DNA of 64,000 nt from Alphaproteobacteria bacterium (GTDB taxonomy: Bacteria > Pseudomonadota > Alphaproteobacteria > Caulobacterales > Aquidulcibacteraceae). Below the pieces are notes generated by a model. That model worked only from the letters and a program-made list of their open reading frames with translations, was not told where the DNA came from and did no database searches. The stretch covers positions 101,795 to 165,794 of the forward strand of contig WGNI01000009.1 in the NCBI GenBank assembly GCA_016124655.1. Direction: 5' to 3'. Each line of letters starts with the position of its first letter. Position 1 is the stretch's first letter. The position numbers and the translations under genes are program-made. Shown here piece by piece: positions 8,044-16,319 of the stretch.

Positions 8044-8679
8044 TCAGGCCGCGTCGCGAAAATCCTTCATCTGCGCGTCGAGCGCGCGCTGAAACGCCGG
8101 CCGCATCAGGCATCGCGCGAGATACCGGTTGAGCCGCGCATCGTCTGCGAACAAATCCGGCCGGATGCGCAGCACCGTGGCCATCATCAGATCGCCCGCG
8201 GTGAACGTGTCCCCGTCGAGATATGGCTTTTCGCCCAACGCCTGCGACAAGCCCGCCAGCCGTTTCTGCGCAAACGCGACCGCGCTGGGTTCACGCAGCG
8301 TCGCCCAAGCCTCGCCTTCATAGAACATCAGCGTCGCCACCGTCATGATGTGCGGTTCGATCGAATTGAGCGCGGCAAACAGCCATTGCGTCGCCCGCGC
8401 GCGCGCCTGGGGATCGCGCGGCAGAAGCCGCTCGCTGCGTTCGCCGATGTGCAACACGATCGCGCCCGATTCAAACAGCGCAAAGCCATCCTCTTCAAAC
8501 ACCGGAACCTGCCCGAACGGCTGGATCGCGCGATAGCCGGGCGCATCCTGCTCGCCCTGGTTTAAAAGTCGCGTTGCGTAGGGGAGGCCAACTTCCTCCA
8601 GCGCCCAGCGCACGCGCAGATCGCGCACCTGGCCGCGCGCGAAATCGGGAACCCAGGCGAAAGCGGTGATCGTGATCAT
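8044..8679 (-). CDS. Glutathione S-transferase family protein
   Basis: 211 aa, soluble, with an N-terminal thioredoxin fold beginning MITITAFAWVPDFARGQ and the cis-Pro/ES element in QVPVFEEDGFALFESGAI (the Glu-Ser pair that holds glutathione). The helical C-domain contains FTAGDLMMATVL, the typical G-D capping motif. The ATG at 8679 is preferred over a GTG at 8706, which overlaps the stop of the preceding YCII gene, because homologous GSTs start at this motif. It is the last gene of an ArsR-AHSA1-YCII-GST operon, suggesting a stress or electrophile-handling role. Confidence 0.85.
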   Translation of the reverse strand: MITITAFAWVPDFARGQVRDLRVRWALEEVGLPYATRLLNQGEQDAPGYRAIQPFGQVPVFEEDGFALFESGAIVLHIGERSERLLPRDPQARARATQWLFAALNSIEPHIMTVATLMFYEGEAWATLREPSAVAFAQKRLAGLSQALGEKPYLDGDTFTAGDLMMATVLRIRPDLFADDARLNRYLARCLMRPAFQRALDAQMKDFRDAA

Positions 8680-8702
8680 GGTCTCAATCTCGCGCGCTGC
8701 GT

Positions 8703-9059
8703 TCACTGTCCGGGGATCGGCGTGATTTCCATGATCTCCACGCTCTTGCCAGGGAAGATCATGAAATGCGGATGGCCTTCGAACAGTTTCGCCGCGGCGT
8801 CCTGGCTCTCCGCGCGCACCACCACAAAACCCGCCAGGTCATTGCTGATGTCGGAAATGCCCGTCTTGTCCACGCTCTTGGTTTTGCCCAGCGGGCCGCC
8901 TTCAAACGCAAGGATGCCCGCGTGTTGTTCCATCCAGGCGCCCCACGCCGCCATGCCTTCGGCTTCGCGGCGCTGACGTTCTTCCGGCGCGAGCGCCGCC
9001 CATCCCGCGCGTTCGAACGACGCTTGCGATCCGGTGAACACGGCAAGAAACGTTTTCAT
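8703..9059 (-). CDS. YCII/DGPF-domain protein
   Basis: 118-aa dimeric alpha/beta ferredoxin-like protein of the YciI-related family, beginning MKTFLAVFTGSQASFER and ending with the FMIFPGKSVEIMEI strand. Proteins of this group often sit beside extracytoplasmic sigma factors or ArsR/AHSA1 pairs; their chemistry is mostly unknown. The start ATG overlaps the stop of the AHSA1 gene as ATGA, implying translational coupling. Confidence 0.8.
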   Translation of the reverse strand: MKTFLAVFTGSQASFERAGWAALAPEERQRREAEGMAAWGAWMEQHAGILAFEGGPLGKTKSVDKTGISDISNDLAGFVVVRAESQDAAAKLFEGHPHFMIFPGKSVEIMEITPIPGQ

Positions 9060-9520
9060 GACGCTGCCTCCTGGCGCACCGCGTGCGCCGCCAGTTTTTC
9101 AAATGAACTCGTCCATCCCCCGACATGAGAATCGCGGCGCGCCTGCGATAGAAATGGCGTCTGATGAAATGTCTGCGTGGTTTTGCCGTCGCGTTCGCTA
9201 AACGTGATGGTGATCAGCGTCTCCACGCCCGCCGACGGACCGTCATTGTCCCATTGGAACGTGAACACGAGCCTCTCGCCGTGAATTATTTCGCGATAGG
9301 TTCCGAAAAACCAGTTCTCGCCATTCTCCGGCGAGACGATCATGCCGCGATAGGCGCCGCCGACGCGCACATCCATTTCAGCAACAGGGCAGGAAAAACT
9401 TTGCGGCCCCATCCAGCGCTTGAAGTGCTCCGGCTGCGTCCACATCGCAAAAATCAGCGACGCCGGCGCATCGAACGTGCGCACGATCAGCAATTCGTCA
9501 TCGGCCAAGGTTGCGCTCAT
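9056..9520 (-). CDS. SRPBCC/AHSA1-type START-like protein
   Basis: 154 aa. The sequence ELLIVRTFDAPASLIFAMWT with HFKRWMGP is the standard AHSA1 entry, and the end (FHQTPFLSQARRDSHVGGW...SFEKL) is the family's C-terminal helix. It has a hydrophobic ligand cavity and the ligand is unknown. It starts at ATG 9520, overlapping the ArsR stop (ATGA), and ends in another ATGA overlap with the YCII gene. ArsR plus AHSA1 is a common regulator/effector pair. Confidence 0.85.
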   Translation of the reverse strand: MSATLADDELLIVRTFDAPASLIFAMWTQPEHFKRWMGPQSFSCPVAEMDVRVGGAYRGMIVSPENGENWFFGTYREIIHGERLVFTFQWDNDGPSAGVETLITITFSERDGKTTQTFHQTPFLSQARRDSHVGGWTSSFEKLAAHAVRQEAAS

Positions 9521-9855
9521 GGCGCGTCTCCCTTCTTTTTCAGCGCATCGAGATACGCGTCCATCGTGTCGAAGCGCTCGCTCCAGAAGCGGCGATACAT
9601 CTCCAGCCAATCGTCAACGCGCCGCAGCGCCTGCGGCTCCAGCCGGCACGGCCGCCATTGCGCGTCGCGCCCACGGCTGATCAGGCCGGCTTGCTCCAGA
9701 ACCTTCAGGTGCCGGGAAATCGCCGGCAGGCTGATCGGGAACGGCTTGGCCAAGTCGTTGACGGTGGCTTCGCCCTCCGCCAGGCGCGCGAGGATGGCGC
9801 GGCGGGTCGGGTCGGCCAGGGCCTGCAGGGTTTCGGAGAGGGGATCGCTCGCCAC
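9517..9855 (-). CDS. ArsR-family transcriptional regulator
   Basis: 112-aa winged-helix repressor. ALADPTRRAILARLAEGEATVNDLA is helix 1-2 and ISLPAISRHLKVLEQAGLISRGR is the recognition helix and wing. No Cys-rich metal site is present apart from one Cys (RPC), so it belongs to the SoxR/SdpR-like non-metal group often paired with AHSA1 proteins. A perfect 9-bp inverted repeat lies just upstream (9868-9891). First gene of a four-gene operon. Confidence 0.9.
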   Translation of the reverse strand: MASDPLSETLQALADPTRRAILARLAEGEATVNDLAKPFPISLPAISRHLKVLEQAGLISRGRDAQWRPCRLEPQALRRVDDWLEMYRRFWSERFDTMDAYLDALKKKGDAP

Positions 9856-9867
9856 TCAATCGATCAT

Positions 9868-9891
9868 GTATTTAACGTATCAGTTAAATAC
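9868..9891. promoter_or_regulatory. Probable ArsR operator
   Basis: Arms GTATTTAAC (9868-9876) and GTTAAATAC (9883-9891) are perfect inverted copies around a 6-nt spacer. The site is AT-rich in a GC-rich region and lies 13 nt upstream of the arsR start codon. Autorepression is inferred. Confidence 0.7.
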
Positions 9892-9935
9892 GAGCGCAAA
9901 CCGTTCCCGTCAAGCCAAGACGCATGAATTTCAGG

Positions 9936-11126
9936 TCAGGCCGCCAGCAGGTGCGCGGGCCGGCGCAAATCCGCCGCCAGCCCTTGGCCCATCAGGTCGA
10001 TGAAATTGCCCGCGAAGAACGCCTCGCGCGCCGCCGCGGACGCGCCTTCAAGGCTGGAATCGAACCGCTTCAGCGGATTGCGCCCGCCTTCGACGTGGGG
10101 ATAGTCGGACGAGAACATGGCGATCTCCTCACCCGCCTGCGCGACGATCCAGCCCGCATCTTCATGCGGATAGGGCGTCACGCGCACCTGCCGGCGCACG
10201 ATTTCAGACGGTTTCGCGGAAAGCTTCTGCAGCCGCTCTTCATTGCGGATGAACGCGTGCGCGGCGGAATCCATCGCCCGCATCCAGCCCGGAACCCAGG
10301 ACGCGCCCAATTCGATCGCGCCCCATTTCAGATTGGGAAAACGATCGAGCACGCCGTCGAAAATCAAGGTCGCCAGCGTCTGCATCGCCGCGTTCGGGAT
10401 CGGCATGTAGCTGACGGAGGTGAAATTGTCGTCGCCGCCGTGAAAATCCGGCACCGGCGGCAGGCCGTTTTCCTTGTACACGGGATTGAGCTTCTCTTCC
10501 CCGCCGACATGGAACAGCGCCGGCAGCCCGGCCTCTTCCAGCATCGCCCACACCGCATCGAGCGCGACATGGCTCGGCCCATGCTGTTGCGGCGGTTTGG
10601 AGGGAACCATGATTGCCTTGGCGCCAAGCGCGATCGCTTCGGCCGCACATGCTTTCGCCCGCGCGAAATCTTCCAGCGGCACGTACGCAGTCGCCAACAG
10701 CCGGCGATCGACGGCGCAGAACTCCGTCATCATGCGGTTGTGCGCGCTGGCCGCCGCATAGCACAGCGCCATGTCGCCGGACTGGTCGAGCCCGAAATTG
10801 CCCAGGCAATACGTCGTGAACACAAGCTGGCTGGCCACGCCCAGCGCATCGACCACCGCGGGCCGGTCGCTTGGATCGAACGCGCCCAGCGCCTCGTAAT
10901 TCTTGCGCAGGAGAACGTTTTCGACCGCGCCCGCGCGAAACGCCGCCTCCGCCTGCCGCGCGCGCGCCTTTTCCGCGAACGCGCCTGCGACCTTCTTGGC
11001 CTGCACGGCAGGCAGCGCGCGATACCGCGCCAGCATCGCGGCATCGAAATAGGGGTCCAGACAATCGCCGAGCTCCATCAGATGGCTGTCGGCGTCGTGC
11101 ACGATCCGTCCGCTGATATAGGCCAT
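9936..11126 (-). CDS. Amidohydrolase family 2 (TIM-barrel) hydrolase/decarboxylase
   Basis: 396 aa. The N-terminal metal motif is replaced by HDADSHLMEL, typical of the amidohydrolase_2 branch that includes ACMSD-like decarboxylases. ALFHVGGEE and the C-terminal FSSDYPHVEGGRNPL carry the later metal/catalytic His and Asp. The start at 11126 follows GGGAG; the upstream extension to 11228 lacks support. It is divergent from an acyl-CoA ligase 128 nt away, which points to a shared aromatic or fatty-acid degradation role. Confidence 0.85.
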   Translation of the reverse strand: MAYISGRIVHDADSHLMELGDCLDPYFDAAMLARYRALPAVQAKKVAGAFAEKARARQAEAAFRAGAVENVLLRKNYEALGAFDPSDRPAVVDALGVASQLVFTTYCLGNFGLDQSGDMALCYAAASAHNRMMTEFCAVDRRLLATAYVPLEDFARAKACAAEAIALGAKAIMVPSKPPQQHGPSHVALDAVWAMLEEAGLPALFHVGGEEKLNPVYKENGLPPVPDFHGGDDNFTSVSYMPIPNAAMQTLATLIFDGVLDRFPNLKWGAIELGASWVPGWMRAMDSAAHAFIRNEERLQKLSAKPSEIVRRQVRVTPYPHEDAGWIVAQAGEEIAMFSSDYPHVEGGRNPLKRFDSSLEGASAAAREAFFAGNFIDLMGQGLAADLRRPAHLLAA

Positions 11127-11254
11127 CGCGCGCTCCCTTTCGTATTTTGGGTACGGAGAAGCGCACAAAAGCGCTGCGCCGAAAAGCCCCGCAGCGGCTT
11201 GCCAAACCGCCGCCCGACCCTCCACCATCGTCCAAAACCAAAGGGAGACGCTGA

Positions 11255-12829
11255 ATGGCCGTATTGACGCGGGAGTATGCGCAGACGCGCGGGGAGGAGG
11301 CCGCGCTGATCGACGCCCGCGGCCAGACGGCGTGGGGCGCGCTCGATCCGCGCGTGAATGCGCTGGTCAACGGCCTGCGCGCGCGTGGGCTGGCGGCGGG
11401 CGATACCGTCGCCGTCGTCATCGGCAATCGCCGCGAATGGTTCGAGATCGCGCTGGCCTGCGCCCATGGCGGCTGGACCTATGTGCCGGTCAATTGGCAC
11501 TGGGCGCCCGATGAACTGGCCTACGTGTTTCAGGACGCCGGCGCCAAGGCCGTGTTCGTGGAAGCCATGTTCGCCGATGCGGTCGCCACTGCCTTGCGCG
11601 ACCCGCGCGGCGCGGGCGTGGCGTGCGTCTTCGCCGTCGACGGCGCCGATGGCCCGCTGCGCCATGAGCCGCGCGCGATCGATTTTGAAGCGCTCATCGC
11701 CTCCGCCAGTACCGAAGAGCCCGCCGACCAGGCCATGGGCGGGCCGATGTTTTACACGTCAGGTACGACCGGAAGGCCAAAAGGCGTGCGCGGATCGCTG
11801 TCCGGCGCCGCCAGCATGCCCCCGGAAATGCTGAAAATGATCGGCGGCGGTTTCGCGCAATGGGTGCCGATCCCCGGCCGCACGCTCCTGTGCGGGCCGT
11901 TCTACCATTCCGCGCAATGGGCGTTTTCGTTTCTGCCGATGATCGCGGGCTCCTCCGTGGTGATGCAGCACAAGTTCGACGCCGCCGAAGCGCTCGATCT
12001 GATCGATCGCCATCGCGTCACCAACATTCATCTCGTGCCCACGCAGATGAAGCGCTTCCTGGATGTCCCCGATGCCGCCAAGGCGCGCTTTTCCGGCGAC
12101 AGCCTCGCCATCGCCATCCATGGCGCAGCGCCGTGCCCACCCTCGGTGAAGCGCGCCATGATTGACTGGTGGGGGCCGAAGATCGCGGAATATTACGGCT
12201 CGACCGAGGGCTCCATCATCTCCTGGATCACCAGCGCCGATTGGCTGGAGAAGGGCGGCAGCGTCGGCAAGCCGATGCCGAACGTGGAAGTGCTTGTTGT
12301 TGATGACGACGGCAAGCCCGTGGAGCCGGGCAAGGACGGCGCGCTTTATTTCCGCAATCTGATGGGAACCGATTTCGCCTATCACAACGATCCGGAAAAA
12401 ACCGCCGCCGCGCATCTGGCGCCGGGCGTATTCACCACCGGCGATATCGGTCGCATCGACGCGGACGGATTCTTATGGCTCTCCGATCGCAAGATCGACA
12501 TGATCATTTCCGGCGGCGTGAACATTTATCCAGCCGAGATCGAAGGCGCGTTGAACGCGCACCCAGCGGTCGAGGATTGCGCCGTGATCGGCGTGCCCGA
12601 TGATGAGTTCGGCGAAAACGTCAAAGCGCTGGTGTGCGTGAAAGAGGGCGCGCCCGCAGACGACGCCTTGGCCGCCGATTTGATCGCACATTGCCGCACG
12701 CTGCTTGCTGGATACAAAGCGCCGAAGAGCGTCGACTTCATCGACGCCATCCCGCGCTCGGCGGCGGGAAAAATTTTGAAGAAGCCGCTGCGCGATCCGT
12801 ACTGGGCGGGCCGCGAACGCCGGATTTGA
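11255..12829 (+). CDS. Acyl-CoA synthetase (AMP-forming)
   Basis: 524-aa adenylating ligase that activates a carboxylic acid to its CoA thioester. The P-loop is FYTSGTTGRPKGVRG (about 167-181). The A5 motif is IAEYYGSTEG, followed by FTTGDIGRIDADGFLWLSDR (A7/A8 hinge), and the C-terminal Lys motif is RSAAGKILKKPLR. Gly/Ala-rich rather than long-chain-specific features prevent substrate prediction. It is followed within 12 nt by the carboxymuconolactone decarboxylase-like gene, likely one transcript. Confidence 0.9.
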   Translation: MAVLTREYAQTRGEEAALIDARGQTAWGALDPRVNALVNGLRARGLAAGDTVAVVIGNRREWFEIALACAHGGWTYVPVNWHWAPDELAYVFQDAGAKAVFVEAMFADAVATALRDPRGAGVACVFAVDGADGPLRHEPRAIDFEALIASASTEEPADQAMGGPMFYTSGTTGRPKGVRGSLSGAASMPPEMLKMIGGGFAQWVPIPGRTLLCGPFYHSAQWAFSFLPMIAGSSVVMQHKFDAAEALDLIDRHRVTNIHLVPTQMKRFLDVPDAAKARFSGDSLAIAIHGAAPCPPSVKRAMIDWWGPKIAEYYGSTEGSIISWITSADWLEKGGSVGKPMPNVEVLVVDDDGKPVEPGKDGALYFRNLMGTDFAYHNDPEKTAAAHLAPGVFTTGDIGRIDADGFLWLSDRKIDMIISGGVNIYPAEIEGALNAHPAVEDCAVIGVPDDEFGENVKALVCVKEGAPADDALAADLIAHCRTLLAGYKAPKSVDFIDAIPRSAAGKILKKPLRDPYWAGRERRI

Positions 12830-12840
12830 TGGAGAACACG

Positions 12841-13374
12841 ATGTCCCGTTTGCCGCTCGCAACGCCCGATGCGCTGCCGCCCTATCTCAAAGTCATCCAT
12901 GACGCGACGCCGGAGGAAAACTGGCTTGGGCGCAATTTTGCCCGCGCCTTCGCGCCCCATCCTGACCTCGTTGAGGCCTATCAGGGATTCTACTATCCCT
13001 GGCACACCGGCGCTGCGGGTCTGTTGGAGCCGCGCCTGAAGGAATTGGTGCGTCTGCGCATCGCCACGCTCAATGGCTGCGTGCTGTGCAAGAGCGTGCG
13101 CATGGCGCCCGACGTCGTGAAAGAAGAGGAGGCCGCCAGCGGCGTCGATCGCGCCGAAGAGGCTGACTTCACGCCGCGCGAACGCGCCGCGATTTATTTC
13201 GCCGAGAAGATGGCCGTCGATCATCACAACATCGACGACGCCGATGTCGCGCGCATGCGCGAACACTTTTCCGATGCGGAGTTCCTGGAGCTTGCGATGA
13301 TGGCGGGCCAATATATTGGCTTCGGCCGCGTGCTGGCGATGCTGCAATTGGAAGTCGCCGCCTGCCCGATTTGA
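12841..13374 (+). CDS. Carboxymuconolactone decarboxylase/AhpD-like protein
   Basis: 177 aa, helical. It contains the AhpD-like redox signature LNGCVLCKSVRM (CxxC), preceded by LKELVRLRIATL, and a C-terminal AMMAGQYIGFGRVLAML helix. Such proteins are peroxidases or peroxidase-like partners. The ATG at 12841 has GGAG at 12831-12834; a second ATG at 12829 overlaps the ligase stop. Co-transcribed with the acyl-CoA ligase. Confidence 0.85.
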   Translation: MSRLPLATPDALPPYLKVIHDATPEENWLGRNFARAFAPHPDLVEAYQGFYYPWHTGAAGLLEPRLKELVRLRIATLNGCVLCKSVRMAPDVVKEEEAASGVDRAEEADFTPRERAAIYFAEKMAVDHHNIDDADVARMREHFSDAEFLELAMMAGQYIGFGRVLAMLQLEVAACPI

Positions 13375-13552
13375 AGGGGCGCTGCCTCCAACCCCATCAC
13401 CCCGGCGACGCGAAGCGCCAGCCGGGGTCCAGGACTTCAACATCGCGCTCCTAGGCCCCGGGTCTTCCTTCGGTCGCCCGGGGCGATGGGGAGAGAGAAA
13501 CTTCGCGGAACCCAATGACCGGGCCACGATGTGTTTGCGCAAAACCGAAAAC

Positions 13553-13630
13553 GCTCGGCCCTGGCGAAAGCCAGGGCCCATTTTCGCGGATGCTGGTGGT
13601 CATGGGTCCCGGCCTTCGCCAGGACCGAGC
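13553..13630. repeat. 78-bp double-hairpin element, copy 1
   Basis: Two 29-nt arms, inverted to each other, flank a 20-nt centre. Each arm also folds alone (CCCTGGC-GAAA-GCCAGGG on the left). Confidence 0.85.
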
Positions 13631-13720
13631 GCACATCGAATTGCAGGTCCTCTTGCCCATCACCCCGGCGACGCGGAACGCAAAGACCGGGCGTCTCGGG
13701 TGACGGACGAAACGAAAGCC

Positions 13721-13798
13721 GCTCGGCCCTGGCGAACGCCAGGGCCCATTTTCGCAAATGCTGGTGGTCACGGGTCCTGGCTTTCGCCAGGACCGAGC
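13721..13798. repeat. 78-bp double-hairpin element, copy 2
   Basis: Same architecture and exact length as copy 1; the left loop is GAAC instead of GAAA. Confidence 0.85.
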
Positions 13799-13983
13799 GC
13801 ACATGGAATCGCAGGTCCTCTTGCCCATCACCCCGGCGACGCGAAGCGTCAGCCCGGGTCCAGGACTTCAACATCGCGCTCCTAGGCCCCGGGTCTTCCT
13901 TCGCTCGCCCGGGGCGATGGGGAGAGAGAAACTTCGCGGAACCCAATGACCGGGCCACGATGTGTTTGCGCAAAACCGAAAAC

Positions 13984-14061
13984 GCTCGGCCCTGGCGAAA
14001 GCCAGGGCCCATTTTCGCGGATGCTGGTGGTCATGGGTCCTGGCTTTCGCCAGGACCGAGC
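13984..14061. repeat. 78-bp double-hairpin element, copy 3
   Basis: Near-identical to copy 1, part of the 431-bp duplication. Confidence 0.85.
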
Positions 14062-14202
14062 GCACATGGAATCGCAGGTCCTCTTGCCCATCACCCCGGC
14101 GACGCGAAGCGCCAGCCGGGGTCCAGGACTTCAACATCGCGCTCCTAGGCCCCGGGTCTCCCTTCGCTCGCCCGGGGCGATGGATCATCGAAGCCAATCC
14201 AA

Positions 14203-14982
14203 TCACCGCCCCGTCCAGTTCGGCGCGCGCTTTTCCGCAAACGCGCGCGGGCCTTCGCGCGTGTCATCGGCCGTGCGCCAGCGCGCATAGGCGGGATAAT
14301 CGTTCTGGTTTTGCATGGCCGCGGCCAGGCTCGGCTCGTCGAGCCCGCGCATCGCAGCTTGCTTGGTCGCGCGGATCGACAGCGGCGCGGCCTTCAGGAT
14401 GTCATCGCACCAGGCTTGCGTTTCCTCAGCCAGACGCTCCGGCGCAACCACCGCGTTCACCAGCCCCAGCGCATAGCCGTCCTGCGCGCTGATGCGCGCG
14501 CACGTGAACAAATATCCCATCGCGCGCTTCAGCCCGATCTGACGCGCGAGACGATGCACGCCCCCGCCGATCGCGATCGCGCCGACGCGCGGCTCCGGCA
14601 GACCGAAGCTCGCGGTCTCGCTGGCGATGATGAGATCGCACGCCAGCGCGATCTCAAAGCCGCCGCCCAGCGCCAGCCCGTTCACCGCAGCGATGATCGG
14701 CTTGTCGCAGTCAAAGCGCTCGATCAGCCCGGCATAGCCGTTCTTCGGATATGCGCGGTAGAAATCGCCTTGCGCGACGGCTTTCAGATCGCTGCCCGCG
14801 CAGAACGCGCGCTCGCCCGCGCCCGTGACGACGCAGATGAATTGCTCTTCGTCCGCCGCGAACGCATCGAACGCGTCCTGCAGCGCGTGGTGCATGTCCG
14901 GCGTGATCGCGTTCATCGCCTGCGGCCGGTTCAGCGTCACCGTCGTGACGCGGCCGGCCTTGGAAACAAGAATATCCGCCAT
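14203..14982 (-). CDS. Enoyl-CoA hydratase (crotonase family)
   Basis: 259 aa. The oxyanion segments are AFCAGSDLKAV and NGLALGGGFEIALACD, and both catalytic Glu positions are present (GGGFE and FGLPE), so true hydratase activity is plausible. The C-terminus DDTREGPRAFAEKRAPNW is the classic family end. It is divergent from the Rieske oxygenase gene 115 nt away, and one of three crotonase-type genes in the cluster. Confidence 0.92.
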   Translation of the reverse strand: MADILVSKAGRVTTVTLNRPQAMNAITPDMHHALQDAFDAFAADEEQFICVVTGAGERAFCAGSDLKAVAQGDFYRAYPKNGYAGLIERFDCDKPIIAAVNGLALGGGFEIALACDLIIASETASFGLPEPRVGAIAIGGGVHRLARQIGLKRAMGYLFTCARISAQDGYALGLVNAVVAPERLAEETQAWCDDILKAAPLSIRATKQAAMRGLDEPSLAAAMQNQNDYPAYARWRTADDTREGPRAFAEKRAPNWTGR

Positions 14983-15097
14983 GGCGCTCTCCTGGCCTCA
15001 GATGCGCCCGCGCGCACGCCCTTGGCAAGGCGCGCGCGATTGACCCTGGCCGCGCGGCGTGATTCCCTCATGGAGAAACCGCAACCGGGAGGCGGCG

Positions 15098-16300
15098 ATG
15101 GAGCGTGCGGAAATCGCGGCGCTGAAATCGGACATGGCCGAGGAATTCGCCCGCTATGAGCGCCAGGAGCGCCCGGCGGGCTTTCCAGCGCTGCCCGATC
15201 TGCCGGCCGGCCGCTACACCGATCCGGATTTCTTTGCCTTGGAGCAGAAGCATATCTGGTCGAAATCATGGCTGTTCGCCGGCCACGCGGACGAATTCTC
15301 CCGTCCAGGCGCGTATAAGTTGTGGCGCGACGCCGGCGTGCCCATCGTGCTGGTGCGCGGCGCCGACGGCGTGGTGCGCGGCTTCTACAACACCTGCCGC
15401 CATCGCGGCGGACCGCTCGTGCGCGAGGCGGCCGGCGAAGTCGCCAGCCTGATGTGCAAATATCATTGCTGGAATTACGATCTCGAAGGCCGGCTCAAAT
15501 TCGTGCCCGACGAGCATGAATTCGCAGGCCTCGACAAATCCGAGCGCGCGCTGATCGCGGTGAAGGTTGCGCAATGGGGCAATCTTGTCTTCGTCAATCT
15601 CGACGAAAACGCAGCGCCGCTGAATGCCTTTCTCGGCCCGCTCGTGCCGGAGCTGGCCGATCTCGGGTTCGCCAGGCTGAAATTCGTCGAGAAACACGCC
15701 TTCAATATCGCCAGCAATTGGAAAGTGGCGATGGACGCGTTTCAGGAAGTCTATCACCTGAAACACATCCATCCTCAGACCGTCGATGTGCTGCTCGATC
15801 ATCGCGGCGTGGCGATGACGCTTTATCCCAACGGCCATTCGCGCATGATCACCCCGCACCGCGCGCCCCAGGACACGCCCGGCGCCGATCCCGCCCACGA
15901 AATCACCCGCACCACGAGCCGCGCCTACAGCCTGTTCCCGAACGTCATCACGCCCGTCAGCGAATTCGAGTTTCCGCTTCTGGTGTTCTGGCCGACCAGC
16001 ATCCGCACCTGCCGCATGGACGTGATCTGGTTCGGCCAACCCGACGATTGCGACGCCGCCACCCCGCAATGGCGCGACCGCATCGCCAATTTCGACGCCA
16101 TCCTGGAGGAGGACACTGAAAACCTCTCCTGGATCCAGGAATCGCTCGAAACCCCCGGCTTCAAAAGCGTGCCGCTCAGCTATCAGGAGCGGCGCATCTA
16201 CAATCACCACACCCAGATCGATCGCGTGATCGGCGCCCATCGCCTTCCCGAAGGCCTCGCCATTCCCGACGTTCTGGGCCCGCATCTGCGCACCGATTAA
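15098..16300 (+). CDS. Rieske non-heme iron oxygenase, large subunit
   Basis: 400-aa ring-hydroxylating oxygenase alpha subunit. The Rieske cluster ligands are in CRHRGG and CKYHCW (CxH...CxxH). The mononuclear iron site falls in the region after NWKVAMDAFQEVYHLKHIH, which gives the bridging Asp/Glu and the two His. The start at 15098 has GGGAGG upstream; an earlier GTG at 15059 is not supported. No ferredoxin or reductase gene is nearby, so electron partners are encoded elsewhere. The following crotonase gene is 19 nt away. Confidence 0.92.
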   Translation: MERAEIAALKSDMAEEFARYERQERPAGFPALPDLPAGRYTDPDFFALEQKHIWSKSWLFAGHADEFSRPGAYKLWRDAGVPIVLVRGADGVVRGFYNTCRHRGGPLVREAAGEVASLMCKYHCWNYDLEGRLKFVPDEHEFAGLDKSERALIAVKVAQWGNLVFVNLDENAAPLNAFLGPLVPELADLGFARLKFVEKHAFNIASNWKVAMDAFQEVYHLKHIHPQTVDVLLDHRGVAMTLYPNGHSRMITPHRAPQDTPGADPAHEITRTTSRAYSLFPNVITPVSEFEFPLLVFWPTSIRTCRMDVIWFGQPDDCDAATPQWRDRIANFDAILEEDTENLSWIQESLETPGFKSVPLSYQERRIYNHHTQIDRVIGAHRLPEGLAIPDVLGPHLRTD

Positions 16301-16319
16301 CGCCTGAAGGACAATGCCC

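Larger units (their letters stand above)
13385..14194. repeat. Mosaic array of dispersed palindromic repeats, partly duplicated
   Basis: The 828-nt gap between two genes is nearly all repeat. A block starting near CATCGCGCTCCTAGG occurs at 13441, 13872 and 14135 (offsets 431 and 263), and a 78-bp double hairpin occurs at 13553, 13721 and 13984 (offsets 168 and 263). Between them are CCCCGGCGACGCG...GCCGGGG hairpins and GCCCCGGGTC...GCCCGGGGC hairpins. Apparent ORFs here on both strands (the MGPGFRQ-type peptides) are translations of the repeat and not genes. Confidence 0.9.

Noticed and set aside
13437..14290. Several ORFs of 60-200 codons on both strands (MGPGFRQ-type peptides)
   Set aside because: They translate palindromic repeat DNA; identical peptides arise from several repeat copies and have no ribosome binding site.
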